A stretch of DNA of 64,000 bases from Acanthosepion esculentum (taxonomy: Eukaryota > Mollusca > Cephalopoda > Sepiida > Sepiidae). Below, piece by piece: positions 1 through 13,109 of this stretch; position 1 is the first letter of the stretch, and the number at the start of each line of letters is the position of its first letter. Below the pieces are notes generated by a model. The model saw only the letters and a program-made list of their open reading frames with translations. It did not search any database and was not told the DNA's origin. The translations under genes and the position numbers were made by a program. The DNA is taken from the NCBI GenBank assembly GCA_964036315.1, contig CAXIWW010000817.1:1895501-1959500 (forward strand), read 5' to 3'.

Positions 1-3000
1 ATGAAAGTATAAAAAAACATGTTTATATAAAACTTGCGAACAACACCAGCTGATAGCAAAAGTGCCAACAGCTGATAGCAAAAGTGCCAACAGCTGATAG
101 CAAAAGTGCCAACAGCACCACAGTGCCAACTAGTCATAGGTATGACTATAAACTTCATCTGCCAGCAAGGCTTCTGATCACAAAGGGTCCCAGCTATGAG
201 CAAATAGTGACCCCCCCACTAAAAAAAGACACTATGAAAGTATAAAAATACATGTTTATATAAAAACTTGCGAACAACACCAGTTGATAGCAAAACTGCA
301 AACAGCACCACAGCTGATAGCAAAAGTGCCAACAGCTGTTAGCAATAATGCCAACAGCTGATAGCAAAAGTGCCAACAGCTGATAGCAAAAGTGCCAACA
401 GCACCACAGTGCCAACTAGTCCTAGGTATGACTATAAACTACATCTGACAGCAAGGCTTCTGATCACAAAGGGTCCCAGCTATGAGCAAATAGTGACCCC
501 CCATTAAAAAAAATACTATGAATGTATAAAAATACATTTTTATCTAAAAACTTACGAACAACACCAGTTGATAGCAAAAGTGCCAACCGCACCACAGCTG
601 ATAGCAAAAGAGCCAACAGCTGATAGCAAATAGTGCCAACAGCTGATACCAAAAGTGCCAAAAGCTGATAGCAAAAGTGCCAACAGCTGATAGCAAAATT
701 GCCAACAGATGATAGCAAAAGTGCCAAAAGCTGATAGCAAAAGTGCCAACAGCTAATAGCACAAGTACCAACAGCTGATAGCAAAAGTGCCAACTGCACC
801 ACAGTGCCAATTAGTCCTAGGTATGACTATAAACTACATCTGACAGCAAGGCTTCTGATCACAAAGTGTCCCAGCTATGAGCAAATAGTGAACCCCCATT
901 TAAAAAAAAAAAACAATGTGAAAGTATAAAAATACATGTTTATATAAAAACATGCTAACCACACCAGTTGATAGCAAAAGTGCCAACAGCACTCAGCTGA
1001 TAGCAAAAGTGTCAACAGCTGATAGCAAAAGTGCCAACAGCACCACAGTGCGAACAAGTCCTAGGTATGACTATAAACTACATCTGACAGCAAGGCTTCT
1101 GATCACAAAGGGTCCCAGCTATGAGCAAATAGTTACCCCCCCACTAAAAAAAAAACACACTAAAATTATAAAAATACATGTTTATATAAAACTTGCGAAC
1201 AACACCAGTTGATAGCAAAAGTGCCAACAGCTGATAGCAAAAGTGCCAACAGCAGATAGCAAAAGTGCCAACAGCACCACAGTGCCAACTAGTCCTAGGT
1301 ATGACTATAAACTTCATCTGCCAGCAAGGCTTCTGATCACAAAGGGTCCAAGCTATGAGCAAATAGTGACCCCCCACTAAAAAAAGACACTATGAAAGTA
1401 TAAAAATACATGTTTATATAAAAACTTGCGAACAACACCAGTTGATAGCAAAAGTGCCAACAGCACCACAGCTGATAGCAAAAGTGCCAACAGCTGATAG
1501 CAAAATTTCCAACAGCTGATAGCCAAAGTGCCAAAAGCTGATAGCAAAAGTGCCAACAGCTGATAGCAAAAGTGCCAACAGCTGATAGCAAAAGTGTCAA
1601 CAGCTGATGGCAAAAGTGCCAACAGCTGATAGCAAAAGTGCCAAAAGCTGATAGCAAAAGTGCCAACAGCTGATAGTAAAAGTGCCAACAGCACCACAGT
1701 GCGAACTAGTCCTAGGTATGACTATAAACTACATCTGACAGCAAGGCTTCTGATCACAAAGGGTCCCAGCTATGAGCAAATAGTAACCCCCCACTAAAAA
1801 AAAAACTATGAAAGTATAAAAATACATGTTTATATAAAAACTTGCGAACAACACCAGTTGATAGCAAAATGCCTACAGCACTCAGTTGATAGCAAAAGTG
1901 CCAACAGCTAATAGCAAAAGTGACAACAGCTGATAGCAAAAGTGTCAAAAGCACCACAGTGCCAACTAGTCCTAGGTATGACTATAAACTTCATCTGCCA
2001 GCAAGGCTTCTGATCACAAAGGGTCCCAGCTATGAGCAAATAGTGACCCCCCACTAAAAAAAGACACTATGAAAGTATAAAAATATATGTTTATATAAAA
2101 ACTTGCGAACAACACCAGTTGATAGAAAAGTGACAACAGCACCACAGCTGATAGCAAAAGTGCCAACAGCTGGTAGCAAAAGTGCCAACAGCTGATACCA
2201 AAAGTGCCAACAGCTGATAGCAAAAGTGCCAACAGCTGATAGCAAAAGTGCCAACGGCACCACAGTGCCAACTAGTCCTAGGTATGACTATTAACTTCAT
2301 CTGACAGCAAAGCTTCTGATCACAAAGGTTCCAAGCTATGAGCAAATAGTAACCCCCCACTAAAAAAAAACTATGAAAGTATAAAAATACATGTATATAT
2401 AAAAACTTGCAAACAACACCAGTTGATAGCAAAACTGCAAACAGCACCACAGCTGATAGCACAAGTGCCAACAGCTTTTAGCAATAATGCCAACAGCTGA
2501 TAGCAAAAGTGCCAACAGCTGATAGCAAAAGTGCCAACAGCACCACAGTGCCAACTAGTCCTAGGTATGACTATAAACTACATCTGACAGCAAGGCTTCT
2601 GATCACAAAGTGTCCCAGCTATGAGGAAATAGTGACCCCCCACTAAAAAAAATACTATGAATGTATAAAAATACATGTTTATATAAAAACTTACGAACAA
2701 AACCAGTTGATAGCAAAAGTGCCAACAGCACCACAGCTGATAGCAAAAGTGCCAACAGCTGATAGCAAATAGTGCCAACAACTGATACCAAACGTGCTAA
2801 AAGCTGATAGCAAAAGTGCCAACAGCTGATAGCAAAATTGCCAACAGATGATACCAAAACTGCCAACAGCTGATAGCAAAAGTGCCAACAGCTTATAGCA
2901 ATAGTGCCAACAGCTGATAGCAAAAGTGCCAACAGCTGATAGCAAAAGTGCGAACAGCTGATTGCAAATTGCCAACAGCTGATAGCAAAAGTGCCAACAG

Positions 3001-4305
3001 CTGATACCAAAAGTGCCAAAAGCTGATAGCAAAAGTGCCAACAGCACCACAGTGCCAACTAGTCCTAGGTATGACTATAAACTACATCTGACAGCAATGC
3101 TTCTGATCACAAAGGGTCCCAGCTATGAGCAAATAGTTACCCCCCTCTAAAAAAAAAACTCTATGAAAGTATAAAAATACATGTTTATATAAAAACTTGC
3201 GAACAACAACAGTTGATAGCAAAAGTGCAAACAGCACCACAGCTGATAGCAAAAGTGCCAACAGCTGATAGCAAAAGTGCCAACAGCTGATAGCAAATGT
3301 TCCAACAGCACCACAGTGCCAACTAGTCCTAGGTATGACTATAAACTACCTCTGACAGCAATGCTTCTGATCACAAAGGGTCCCAGCTATGAGCAAGTAG
3401 TGACCCCCCACTAAAAAAAAAACACTCTGAAAGTATAAAAAATACATGTTTATATAAGAACTTGCGAACAACACCAGTTGATAGCAAAAGTGCCAACAGC
3501 ACCACAGATGATAGCAAAAGTGCCAACAGCTGATAGCAAAAGTGCCAACAGCTGATAGCAAAAGTGCCAACAGCTGATAGCAAAAGTGCCATTTGCTGAT
3601 AGCAAAAGTGCCAACAGCACCACAGTGCCAACTAGTCCTAGGTATGACTATAAACTTCATCTGCCAGCAAGGCTTCTGATCACAAAGGGTCCCAGTTATG
3701 AGCAAATAATGAACCCCCATTTAAAAAAAAAAACAATGTGAAAGTATAAAAATACATGTTTATATAAAAACATGCTAACCACACCAGTTGATAGCAAAAG
3801 TGCCACCAGCACTCAGCTGATAGCAAAAGTGCCAACAGCTAATAGCAAAAGTGCCAACAGCTGATAGCAAAAGTGCCAACAGCTGATAGCAAAAGTGTCA
3901 ACAGCTGATAGCAAAAGTGCCATCAGCACCACAGCTGATAGCAAAAGTGCCAAAAGCTGATAGCAAAAGCGCCAACAGCTGATAGTAAAACTGCCAACAG
4001 CACCACAGTGCGAACTAGTCCTAGGTATGACTATAAACTACATCTGACAGCAAGGCTTCTGATCACAAAGGATCCCTGCTATGAGCAAATAGTTACCCCC
4101 CCACTAAAAAAAAAACACAATAAAAGTATAAAAATACATGTTTATATAAAACTTGCGAACAACACCAGTTGATAGCAAAAGTGCCAACAGCTGATAGCAA
4201 AAGTGCCAACAGCTGATAGCAAAAGTGCCAACAGCTGATAGCAAAAGTGCCAACAGCACCACAGTGCCAACTAGTCCTAGGTATGACTATAAACTTCATC
4301 TGCCA

Positions 4306-7300
4306 GCAATGCTTCTGATCACAAAGGGTCCCAGCTATGAGCAAATAGTTACCCCCCACTAAAAAAAAACTCTATGAAAGTATAAAAATACATGTTTATA
4401 TAAAAACTTGCGAACAACACCAGTTGATAGCAAAAGTGCCAAAATCACCAGAGCTGATTACAAAAGTGCCAACAGCTGATAGCAAACGTGCCAACAGCTG
4501 ATAGCAAAAGTGCCAACAGCTGATAGCAAACGTGTCAACAGCTGATAGGAAAAGTGCCAACAGCACTACATTGCCAACTAGTCCTAGGTATGACTATAAA
4601 CTACATCTGACAGCAAGGCTTCTTTTCACAAAGGGTCCAAGCTATGAGCAAATAGTGACCCCCCACTAAAAAAAAACACTATGAATGTATAAAAATACAT
4701 GTTTATATAAAAACTTGCGAACAACACCAGTTGATAGCAAAAGTCCCAACAGCACCACAGCTGATAGCAAAAGTGCCAACAGCTGATAGCAAAAGTGCCA
4801 ACAGCTGATAGCAAAAGTGCCAACAGATGATAGCCAAAGTGCCAAAAGCTGATAGCAAAAGTGCCAACAGCTGATAGCAAAAGTGCCAACAGCACCACAG
4901 TGCGAACTTCTCCTAGGTATGTCTATAAACTACATCTGACAGCAAGACTTCTGATCACAAAGGGTCCCAGCTATGAGCAAATACTTACCCCCCCACTAAA
5001 AAAAAAACACTATGAAAGTATAAAAATACATGTTTATATAAAACTTGCGAACAACACCAGTTGATAGCAAAAGTGCCAACAGCTGATAGCAAAAGTGCCA
5101 ACAGCTGATAGCAAAAGTGCCAACAGCTGATAGCAAAAGTGCCAACAGCTGATAGCAAAAGTGCCAACAGCACCAAGGTGCCAACTAGTCCTAGGTATGA
5201 CTATAAACTTCATCTGCCAGCAAGGCTTCTGATCACAATGGGTCCCAGCTATGAGCAAATAGTGACCCCCCACTAAAAAAAGACACTATGAAAGTATAAA
5301 AATATATGTTTATATAAAAACTTGCGAACAACACCAGTTGATAGAAAAGTGACAACAGCACCACAGCTGATAGCAAAAGTGCCAACAGCTGATAGCAAAT
5401 AGTGCCAACAACTGATACCAAAAGTGCTAAAAGCTGATAGCAAAAGTGCCAACAGCTGATAGCAAAATTGCCAACAGATGATACCAAAACTGCCAACAGC
5501 TGATAGCAAAAGTGCCAACAGCTTATAGCAATAGTGCCAACAGCTGATAGCAAAAGTGCCAACAGCTGATAGCAAAAGTGCGAACAGCTGATTGCAAATT
5601 GCCAACAGCTGATAGCAAAAGTGCCAACAGCTGATACCAAAAGTGCCAAAAGCTGATAGCAAAAGTGCCAACAGCACCACAGTGCCAACTAGTCCTAGGT
5701 ATGACTATAAACTACATCTGACAGCAATGCTTCTGATCACAAAGGGTCCCAGCTATGAGCAAATAGTTACCCCCCTCTAAAAAAAAAACTCTATGAAAGT
5801 ATAAAAATACATGTGTATATAAAAACTTGCGAACAACAACAGTTGATAGCAAAAGTGCAAACAGCACCACAGCTGATAGCAAAATTGCCAACAGCTGATA
5901 CCAAAAGTGCCAACAGCTGATAGCAAAAGTGCCAACAGCTGATAGCAATAGTGCCAACAGCACCATAGTGCCAACTAGTCCTAGGTATGACTATAAACTA
6001 CATCTGACAGCAAGGCTTCTGATCACAAAGGGTCCCAGCTATGAGCAAATAGTAACCCCCCACTAAAACAAAAACTATGAAAGTATAAAAATACATGTTT
6101 ATATAAAAACTTGCGAACAACACCAGTTGATAGCAAAATGCCTACAGCACTCAGTTGATAGCAAAAGTGCCAACAGCTAATAGCAAAAGTGCCAACAGCT
6201 GATAGCAAAAGTGCCAACAGCTGATAGCAAAAGTGTCAAAAGCACCACAATGCCAACTAGTCCTAGGTATGTCTATAAACTACATCTGACAGCAATGCTT
6301 CTGATCACAAAGGGTCCCAGCTATGAGCAAATAGTTACCCCCCACTAAAAAAAAACTCTATGAAAGTATAAAAATACATGTTTATATAAAAACTTGCGAA
6401 CAACACCAGTTGATAGCAAAAGTGCCAAAATCACCAGAGCTGATTACAAAAGTGCCAACAGCTGATAGCAAACGTGCCAACAGCTGATAGCAAAAGTGCC
6501 AACAGCTGATAGCAAACGTGTCAACAGCTGATAGGAAAAGTGCCAACAGCACTACATTGCCAACTAGTCCTAGGTATGACTATAAACTACATCTGACAGC
6601 AAGGCTTCTTTTCACAAAGGGTCCAAGCTATGAGCAAATAGTGACCCCCCACTAAAAAAAAACACTATGAATGTATAAAAATACATGTTTATATAAAAAC
6701 TTGCGAACAACACCAGTTGATAGCAAAAGTCCCAACAGCACCACAGCTGATAGCAAAAGTGCCAACAGCTGATAGCAAAAGTGCCAACAGATGATAGCCA
6801 AAGTGCCAAAAGCTGATAGCAAAAGTGCCAACAGCTGATAGCAAAAGTGCCAACAGCACCACAGTGCGAACTTCTCCTAGGTATGTCTATAAACTACATC
6901 TGACAGCAAGACTTCTGATCACAAAGGGTCCCAGCTATGAGCAAATACTTACCCCCCCACTAAAAAAAAAACACTATGAAAGTATAAAAATACATGTTTA
7001 TATAAAACTTGCGAACAACACCAGTTGATAGCAAAAGTGCCAACAGCTGATAGCAAAAGTGCCAACAGCTGATAGCAAAAGTGCCAACAGCTGATAGCAA
7101 AAGTGCCAACAGCTGATAGCAAAAGTGCCAACAGCACCACAGTGCCAACTAGTCCTAGGTATGACTATAAACTTCATCTGCCAGCAAGGCTTCTGATCAC
7201 AATGGGTCCCAGCTATGAGCAAATAGTGACCCCCCACTAAAAAAAGACACTATGAAAGTATAAAAATATATGTTTATATAAAAACTTGCGAACAACACCA

Positions 7301-7355
7301 GTTGATAGAAAAGTGACAACAGCACCACAGCTGATAGCAAAAGTGCCAACAGCTG
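4306..7355 (+). repeat. About 1.1-kb segment duplicated at offset 1,964/1,986 bp
   Basis: About 4306-5391 matches about 6292-7355. The offset is 1,986 bp in the left part (for example anchors 4282/6268 and 4589/6575) and 1,964 bp in the right part (4918/6882 and 5196/7160). The 22-bp change is one extra 22-mer in the first copy, in the array at about 4,760-4,825. Both copies share the rare TCACCAGAGCTGATTAC array variant (4,441 and 6,427) and the CTTCTCCTAGG head variant. The copies diverge at 5391/7355. Confidence 0.85.
5196..5699 (+). repeat. Chimeric long unit
   Basis: The body and first 22-mers (5196 to about 5390, with ATATATG and GTTGATAGAAAAGTGACAAC) match the units at 1977 and 7160. 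The following array (CAAATAGTGCC, AACTGATACC, GTGCTAAAAG, CTGATTGCAAATTGCC) matches the array of the unit at 2566 at offset 2,630. That match continues into the next body (5700 against 3070). The switch lies in the 22-mers between about 5,365 and 5,391. Confidence 0.82.
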
Positions 7356-8320
7356 GTAGCAAAAGTGCCAACAGCTGATACCAAAAGTGCCAACAGCTGA
7401 TAGCAAAAGTGCCAACAGCTGATAGCAAAAGTGCCAACGGCACCACAGTGCCAACTAGTCCTAGGTATGACTATAAACTTCATCTGACAGCAAATCTTCT
7501 GATCACAAAGGGTCCCAGCTATGAGCAAATAGTAACCCCCCACTAAAAAAAAAACTATGAAAGTATAAAAATACATGTATTTATAAAAACTTGCAAACAA
7601 CACCAGTTGATAGCAAAACTGCAAACAGCACCACAGCTGATAGCAAAAGTGCCAACAGCTGTTAGCAAAAGTGCCAACAGCTAATAGCAAAAGTACCAAC
7701 AGCTGATAGCAAAAGTGCCAACAGCACCACAGTGCCAACTAGTCCTAGGTATGACTATAAACTACATCTGACAGCAAGGCTTCTGATCACAAAGGGTCCC
7801 AGCTATGAGCAAATAGTGACCCCCCATTTAAAAAAAAAAACTATGTGAAAGTATAAAAATACATGTTTATATAAAAACATGCGAACAACACCAGTTGATA
7901 GGAAAAGTGCCAACAGCACTCAGCTGATAGCAAAAGTGCCAACAGCTAATAGCAAAAGTGCCAACAGCTGATAGCAAAAGTGCCAACAGCTGATAGCAAA
8001 AGTGCCAAAAGCACCACAGTGCCAACTAGTCCTAGGTATGTCTATAAACTACATCTGACAGCAATGCTTCTGATCACAAAGGGTCCCAGCTATGAGCAAA
8101 TAGTTACCCCCCTCTAAAAAAAAAACTCTATGAAAGTATAAAAATACATGTTTATATAAAAACTTGCGAACAACAACAGTTGATAGCAAAAGTGCAAACA
8201 GCACCACAGCTGATAGCAAAAGTGCCAACAGCTGATAGCAAAAGTGCCAACAGCTGATAGCAAAAGTGCCATTTGCTGATAGCAAAAGTGCAAACAGCAC
8301 CACACTGCCAACTAGTCCAT

Positions 8321-10238
8321 GTATGACTATAAACTACATCTGACAGCAAGGCTTCTGATCACAAAGGGTCCCAGCTATGAGCAAATAGTTACCCCCCACT
8401 AAAAAAAAACACTATGAAAGTATGAAAATACATGTTTATATAAAACTTGCGAACAACACCAGTTGATAGCAAAAGTGCAAACAGCTGATAGCAAAAGTGC
8501 CAACAGCTGATAACAAAAGTGCCAACAGCTGATAGCAAAAGTGCCAACAGCACCACAGTGCCAACTAGTCCTAGGTATGACTATAAACTTCATCTGCCAG
8601 CAAGGCTTATGATCACAAAGTGTCCCAGCTATGAGCAAATAGTGACCCCCCACTAAAAAAAAAACACTATGAAAGTATAAAAATACATGTTTATATAAAA
8701 ACTTGCGAACAACACCAGTTGATAGAAAAGTGCCAACAGCACCACAGCTGATATCAAAAGTGCCAACAGCTGGTAACAAAAGTGTCAACAGCTGATAGCA
8801 AAACTGCCAACAGCTGATAGCAAAAGTGCCAACAGCACCACAGTGCCAACTAGTCCTAGGTATGACTATAAACTACATCTGACAGCAAGGCTTCTGATCA
8901 CAAAGGGTCCCAGCTATGAGCAAATAGTGACCCCCACTAAAAAAAAATACTATGAATGTTTAAAAATACATGTTTATATAAAAACTTACGAACAACACCA
9001 GTTGATAGCAAAAGTGCCAACTGCACCACAGCTGATAGCAAAAGTGCCAACAGCTGATAGCAAATAGTGACAACAACTGATAGCAAAAGTGCCAAAAACT
9101 GATAGCAAAAGTGCCAACAGCTGATAGCAAAAGTGCCAACAGATGATACCAAAACTGCCAACAGCTGATAGCAAAAGTGCCAACAGCTAATAGCAAAAGT
9201 ACCAACAGCTGATAGCAAAAGTGCCAACAGCACCACAGTGCCAACTAGTCATAGGTATGACTATAAACTACATCTGACAGCAAGGCTTCTGATCACAAAG
9301 GGTCCCAGCTATGAGCAAATAGTTACCCCCCACTAAAAAAAAACACTATGAAAGTATGAAAATACATGTTTATATAAAACTTGCGAACAACACCAGTTGA
9401 TAGCAAAAGTGCAAACAGCTGATAGCAAAAGTGCCAACAGCTGATAACAAAAGTGCCAACAGCTGATAGCAAAAGTGCCAACAGCACCACAGTGCCAACT
9501 AGTCCTAGGTATGACTATAAACTTCATCTGCCAGCAAGGCTTATGATCACAAAGTGTCCCAGCTATGAGCAAATAGTGACCCCCCACTAAAAAAAAAACA
9601 CTATGAAAGTATAAAAATACATGTTTATATAAAAACTTGCGAACAACACCAGTTGATAGAAAAGTGCCAACAGCACCACAGCTGATATCAAAAGTGCCAA
9701 CAGCTGGTAACAAAAGTGTCAACAGCTGATAGCAAAACTGCCAACAGCTGATAGCAAAAGTGCCAACAGCACCACAGTGCCAACTAGTCCTAGGTATGAC
9801 TATAAACTACATCTGACAGCAAGGCTTCTGATCACAAAGGGTCCCAGCTATGAGCAAATAGTGACCCCCACTAAAAAAAAATACTATGAATGTTTAAAAA
9901 TACATGTTTATATAAAAACTTACGAACAACACCAGTTGATAGCAAAAGTGCCAACTGCACCACAGCTGATAGCAAAAGTGCCAACAGCTGATAGCAAATA
10001 GTGACAACAACTGATAGCAAAAGTGCCAAAAACTGATAGCAAAAGTGCCAACAGCTGATAGCAAAAGTGCCAACAGATGATACCAAAACTGCCAACAGCT
10101 GATAGCAAAAGTGCCAACAGCTAATAGCAAAAGTACCAACAGCTGATAGCAAAAGTGCCAACAGCACCACAGTGCCAACTAGTCATAGGTATGACTATAA
10201 ACTACATCTGACAGCAAGGCTTCTGATCACAAAGGGTC
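8321..10238 (+). repeat. 934-bp tandem segmental duplication (three long units per copy)
   Basis: Positions 8321-9304 match 9255-10238 at a constant offset of 934 bp, and I found no difference in the parts compared. Each copy spans three long units (anchors 8322, 8576, 8861 and 9256, 9510, 9795). Outside this span the match breaks: the sequence before 8321 has CCATGTATG where the downstream copy has CATAGGTATG, and position 10239 is A where 9305 is C. Near-identity against ordinary inter-unit divergence marks a very recent event. Confidence 0.9.
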
Positions 10239-13109
10239 ACAGCTATGAGCAAATAGTGACCCCCCATTAAAAAAAAAACAATGTGAAAGTATAAAAATAC
10301 ATGTTTATATAAAAACTTGCAAACAACACCAGTTGATAGCAAAAGTGCCAACAGCACTCAGCTGATAGCAAAAGTGCCAACAGCTGATAGCAAAAGTGCC
10401 AACAGATGATAGCAAACGTGCCAACAGCTGATAGCAAAAGTGCCAACAGATGATAGCAAAAGTGCCAACAGCTGATAGCAAAAGTGCCAACAGCTGATAG
10501 CAAAAGTGCCAACAGATGATAGCAAACGTGCCAACAGCTGATAGCAAAAGTGCCAACAGATGATAGCAAAAGTGCCAACAGCTGATAGCAAAAGTGCCAA
10601 AAGCTGATAGCAAATGTGCCAACTGCTGATAGCAAAAGTGCCAAAAGCTGATAACAAAAGTGCCAACAGCTGATAGCAAAAGTGCCAACAGCTGATAGCA
10701 AAAGTGCCAAAAGCTGATAGCAAAAGTGCCAACAACTGATAGCAAAACTGCCAACAGCTGATACCAAAAGTGCCAACAGCTGATAGCAAAAGTGCCAACA
10801 GCACCACAGTGCCAACTAGTCCTAGGTATGACTATAAACTACATCTGACAGCAAGGCTTCTGATCACAAAGGGTCCCAGCTATGAGCAAATAGTGACCCC
10901 CCATTAAAAAAAAAACAATGTGAAAGTATAAAAATACATGTTTATATAAAAACTTGCAAACAACACCAGTTGATAGCAAAAGTGCCAACAGCACTCAGCT
11001 GATAGCAAAAGTGCAAACAGCTGATAGCAAAAGTGCCAACAGATCATAGCAAACGTGCCAACAGCTGATAGCAAAAGTGCCAAAGGATGATAGCAAAAGT
11101 GCCATCAGCTGATAGCAAAAGTGACAAAAGCTGATTGCAAAAGTGCCAACAGCTGCTAGCAAAAGTGCCAAAAGCTGATAGCGAAAGTGCCAACCGCTGA
11201 TAGCAAAAGTGCCAACAGCTGATAGCAAAAGTGCCAACAGATGATAGCAAAAGTGCCAACAGCTGATAGCAAAAGTGACAAAAGCTGATAGCAAAAGTGC
11301 CAAAAGCTGATAGCAAATGTGCCAACCGCTGATAGCAAAAGTGCCAACAGCTGATAGCAAAAGTGCCAACAGCACCACAGTGCCAACTAGTCCTAGGTAT
11401 GAGTATAAACTACATCTGACCGCAAGGCTTCTTATCACAAAGGGTCCCAGCTATGAGCAAAAAGTAACCTCCCACTAAAAAAAAGAAAAAATGAAAGTAT
11501 AAAAATACATGTTTATATAAAAACTTGCCAACAACACCAGTTGATAGCAAAAGTGTTAACAGCACTCAGCTGATAGCAAAAGTGCCAACAGCTGATAGCA
11601 AAAGTGCCAACAAATGATAGCAAACGTGCCAACAGCTGATAGCAAAAGTGCCAACAGATGATAGCAAAAGTGCCAACAGCTGATAGCAAAAGTGCCAAAA
11701 GCTGATAGCAAATGTGCCAACTGCTGATAGCAAAAGTGCCAACAGCTGATAGCAAAAGTGCCAACAGATGATAGCAAAAGTGCCAACAGCTGATAGCAAA
11801 AGTGACAAAAGCTGATAGCAAAAGTGCCAACAGCTGATAGCAAAAGTGCCAACATCTGATAGCAAAAGTGGCAACAGCTGATAGCAAAAGTGCCAACAGC
11901 TGATAGCAAGAGTGCCAACCGCTGATAGCAAAAGTGCCAACAGCTGTTAGCAAAAGTGCCAACAGCACCACAGTGCCAACTAGTCCTAGGTATGACTATG
12001 ATCTACATCTGACAGCAAGGCTTCTGATGACAAAGGGTCCCAGCTATGAGCAATTAGTGACACCCCACTAAAAAAAAACACTATGAAAGTATAAAAATAC
12101 ATGTTTATATAAAAACTTGCGAACAACACCAGTTGATAGCAAAAGTGCCAACAGCACCACAGCTGATAGCAAAAGTGCCAACAGCTTATAGCAAAAGTGC
12201 CAACAGCTGATACCAAAAGTGCCAAAAGCTGATAGAAAAAGTGCCAACAGCACCACAGTGCCAACTAGTCCTAGGTATGACTATAAACTACATCTGATAG
12301 CAAGACTTCTGATCACAAAGGGTCCCAGCTATTAGCAAATAGTGACCCCCCACTAAAAAAAAACACTATGAAAGTATAAAAATACATGTTTATATAAAAA
12401 CTTGCGAACAACACCAGTTGATAGCAAAAGTGCCAACAGCACCACAGCTGATAGCAAAAGTGCCAACAGCTGATAGCAAAAGTGCCAACAGCTGATAGCA
12501 AAAGTGCCAAAAGCACCACAGTGCCAACTAGTCCTAGGTATGACTATAAAATACATCTGACAGCAAGGCTTCTGACCACAAAGGGTCCCAGCTATGAGCA
12601 AATAGTGACCCCCCACTAAAAAAAAAAACACTATGAAAGTATAAAAATACATGTTTATATAAAAACTTGCGAACAACACCAGTTGATAGCAAAAGTACCA
12701 ACAGCGCCACAGCTGATAGCAAAAGTGCAAACAGCTGATAGAAAAAGTGCCAACAGCTGATACCAAATGTGCCAACAGCTGATAGCAAAAGTGCCAACCG
12801 CTGATAGCAAAAGTGCCAACAGCTGTTAGCAAAAGTGCCAACAGCACCACAGTGCCAACTAGTCCTAGGTATGACTATAATCTACATCTGACAGCAAGGC
12901 TTCTGATGACAAAGGGTCCCAGCTATGAGCAATTAGTGACACCCCACTAAAAAAAAACACTATGAAATTATAAAAATACATGTTTATATAAAAACTTGCG
13001 AACAACACCAGTTGATAGCAAAAGTGCAACAGCACCACAGCTGATAGCAAAAGTGCCAACAGCTGATAGCAAAAGTGCCAACAGCACCACAGTGCCAACT
13101 AGTCCTAGG

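Larger units (their letters stand above)
1..10189 (+). repeat. F1 part a: 32 satellite units
   Basis: Body anchors (first base of TATGAC or its variant) lie at 141, 427, 822, 1066, 1300, 1717, 1977, 2283, 2566, 3070, 3334, 3643, 4026, 4282, 4589, 4918, 5196, 5700, 5986, 6268, 6575, 6882, 7160, 7466, 7750, 8037, 8322, 8576, 8861, 9256, 9510 and 9795. Intervals fall on the expected ladder, for example 286, 395, 417, 504 and 264 bp against 285, 395, 417, 505 and 263 from 197+22n. Units at 1066 and 4026 lack the first 8-bp spacer. This part holds the 1,964/1,986-bp duplication, a chimeric unit at 5196 and the 934-bp tandem duplication. Confidence 0.95.

Noticed and set aside
2861..7028. Conserved short frames on the A-rich strand through the body (for example 4861-5064 and 6825-7028)
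   Set aside because: They are identical because the DNA is duplicated. They run from 22-mers through the body and end in the next 22-mers, and vary with A-run length. There is no sign of synonymous-site bias or of any known protein family.
10323..10800. CRISPR array
   Set aside because: There are direct repeats of regular length, but the 22-mers are contiguous with no unique spacers, no leader and no cas genes, in a clearly eukaryotic-type satellite.
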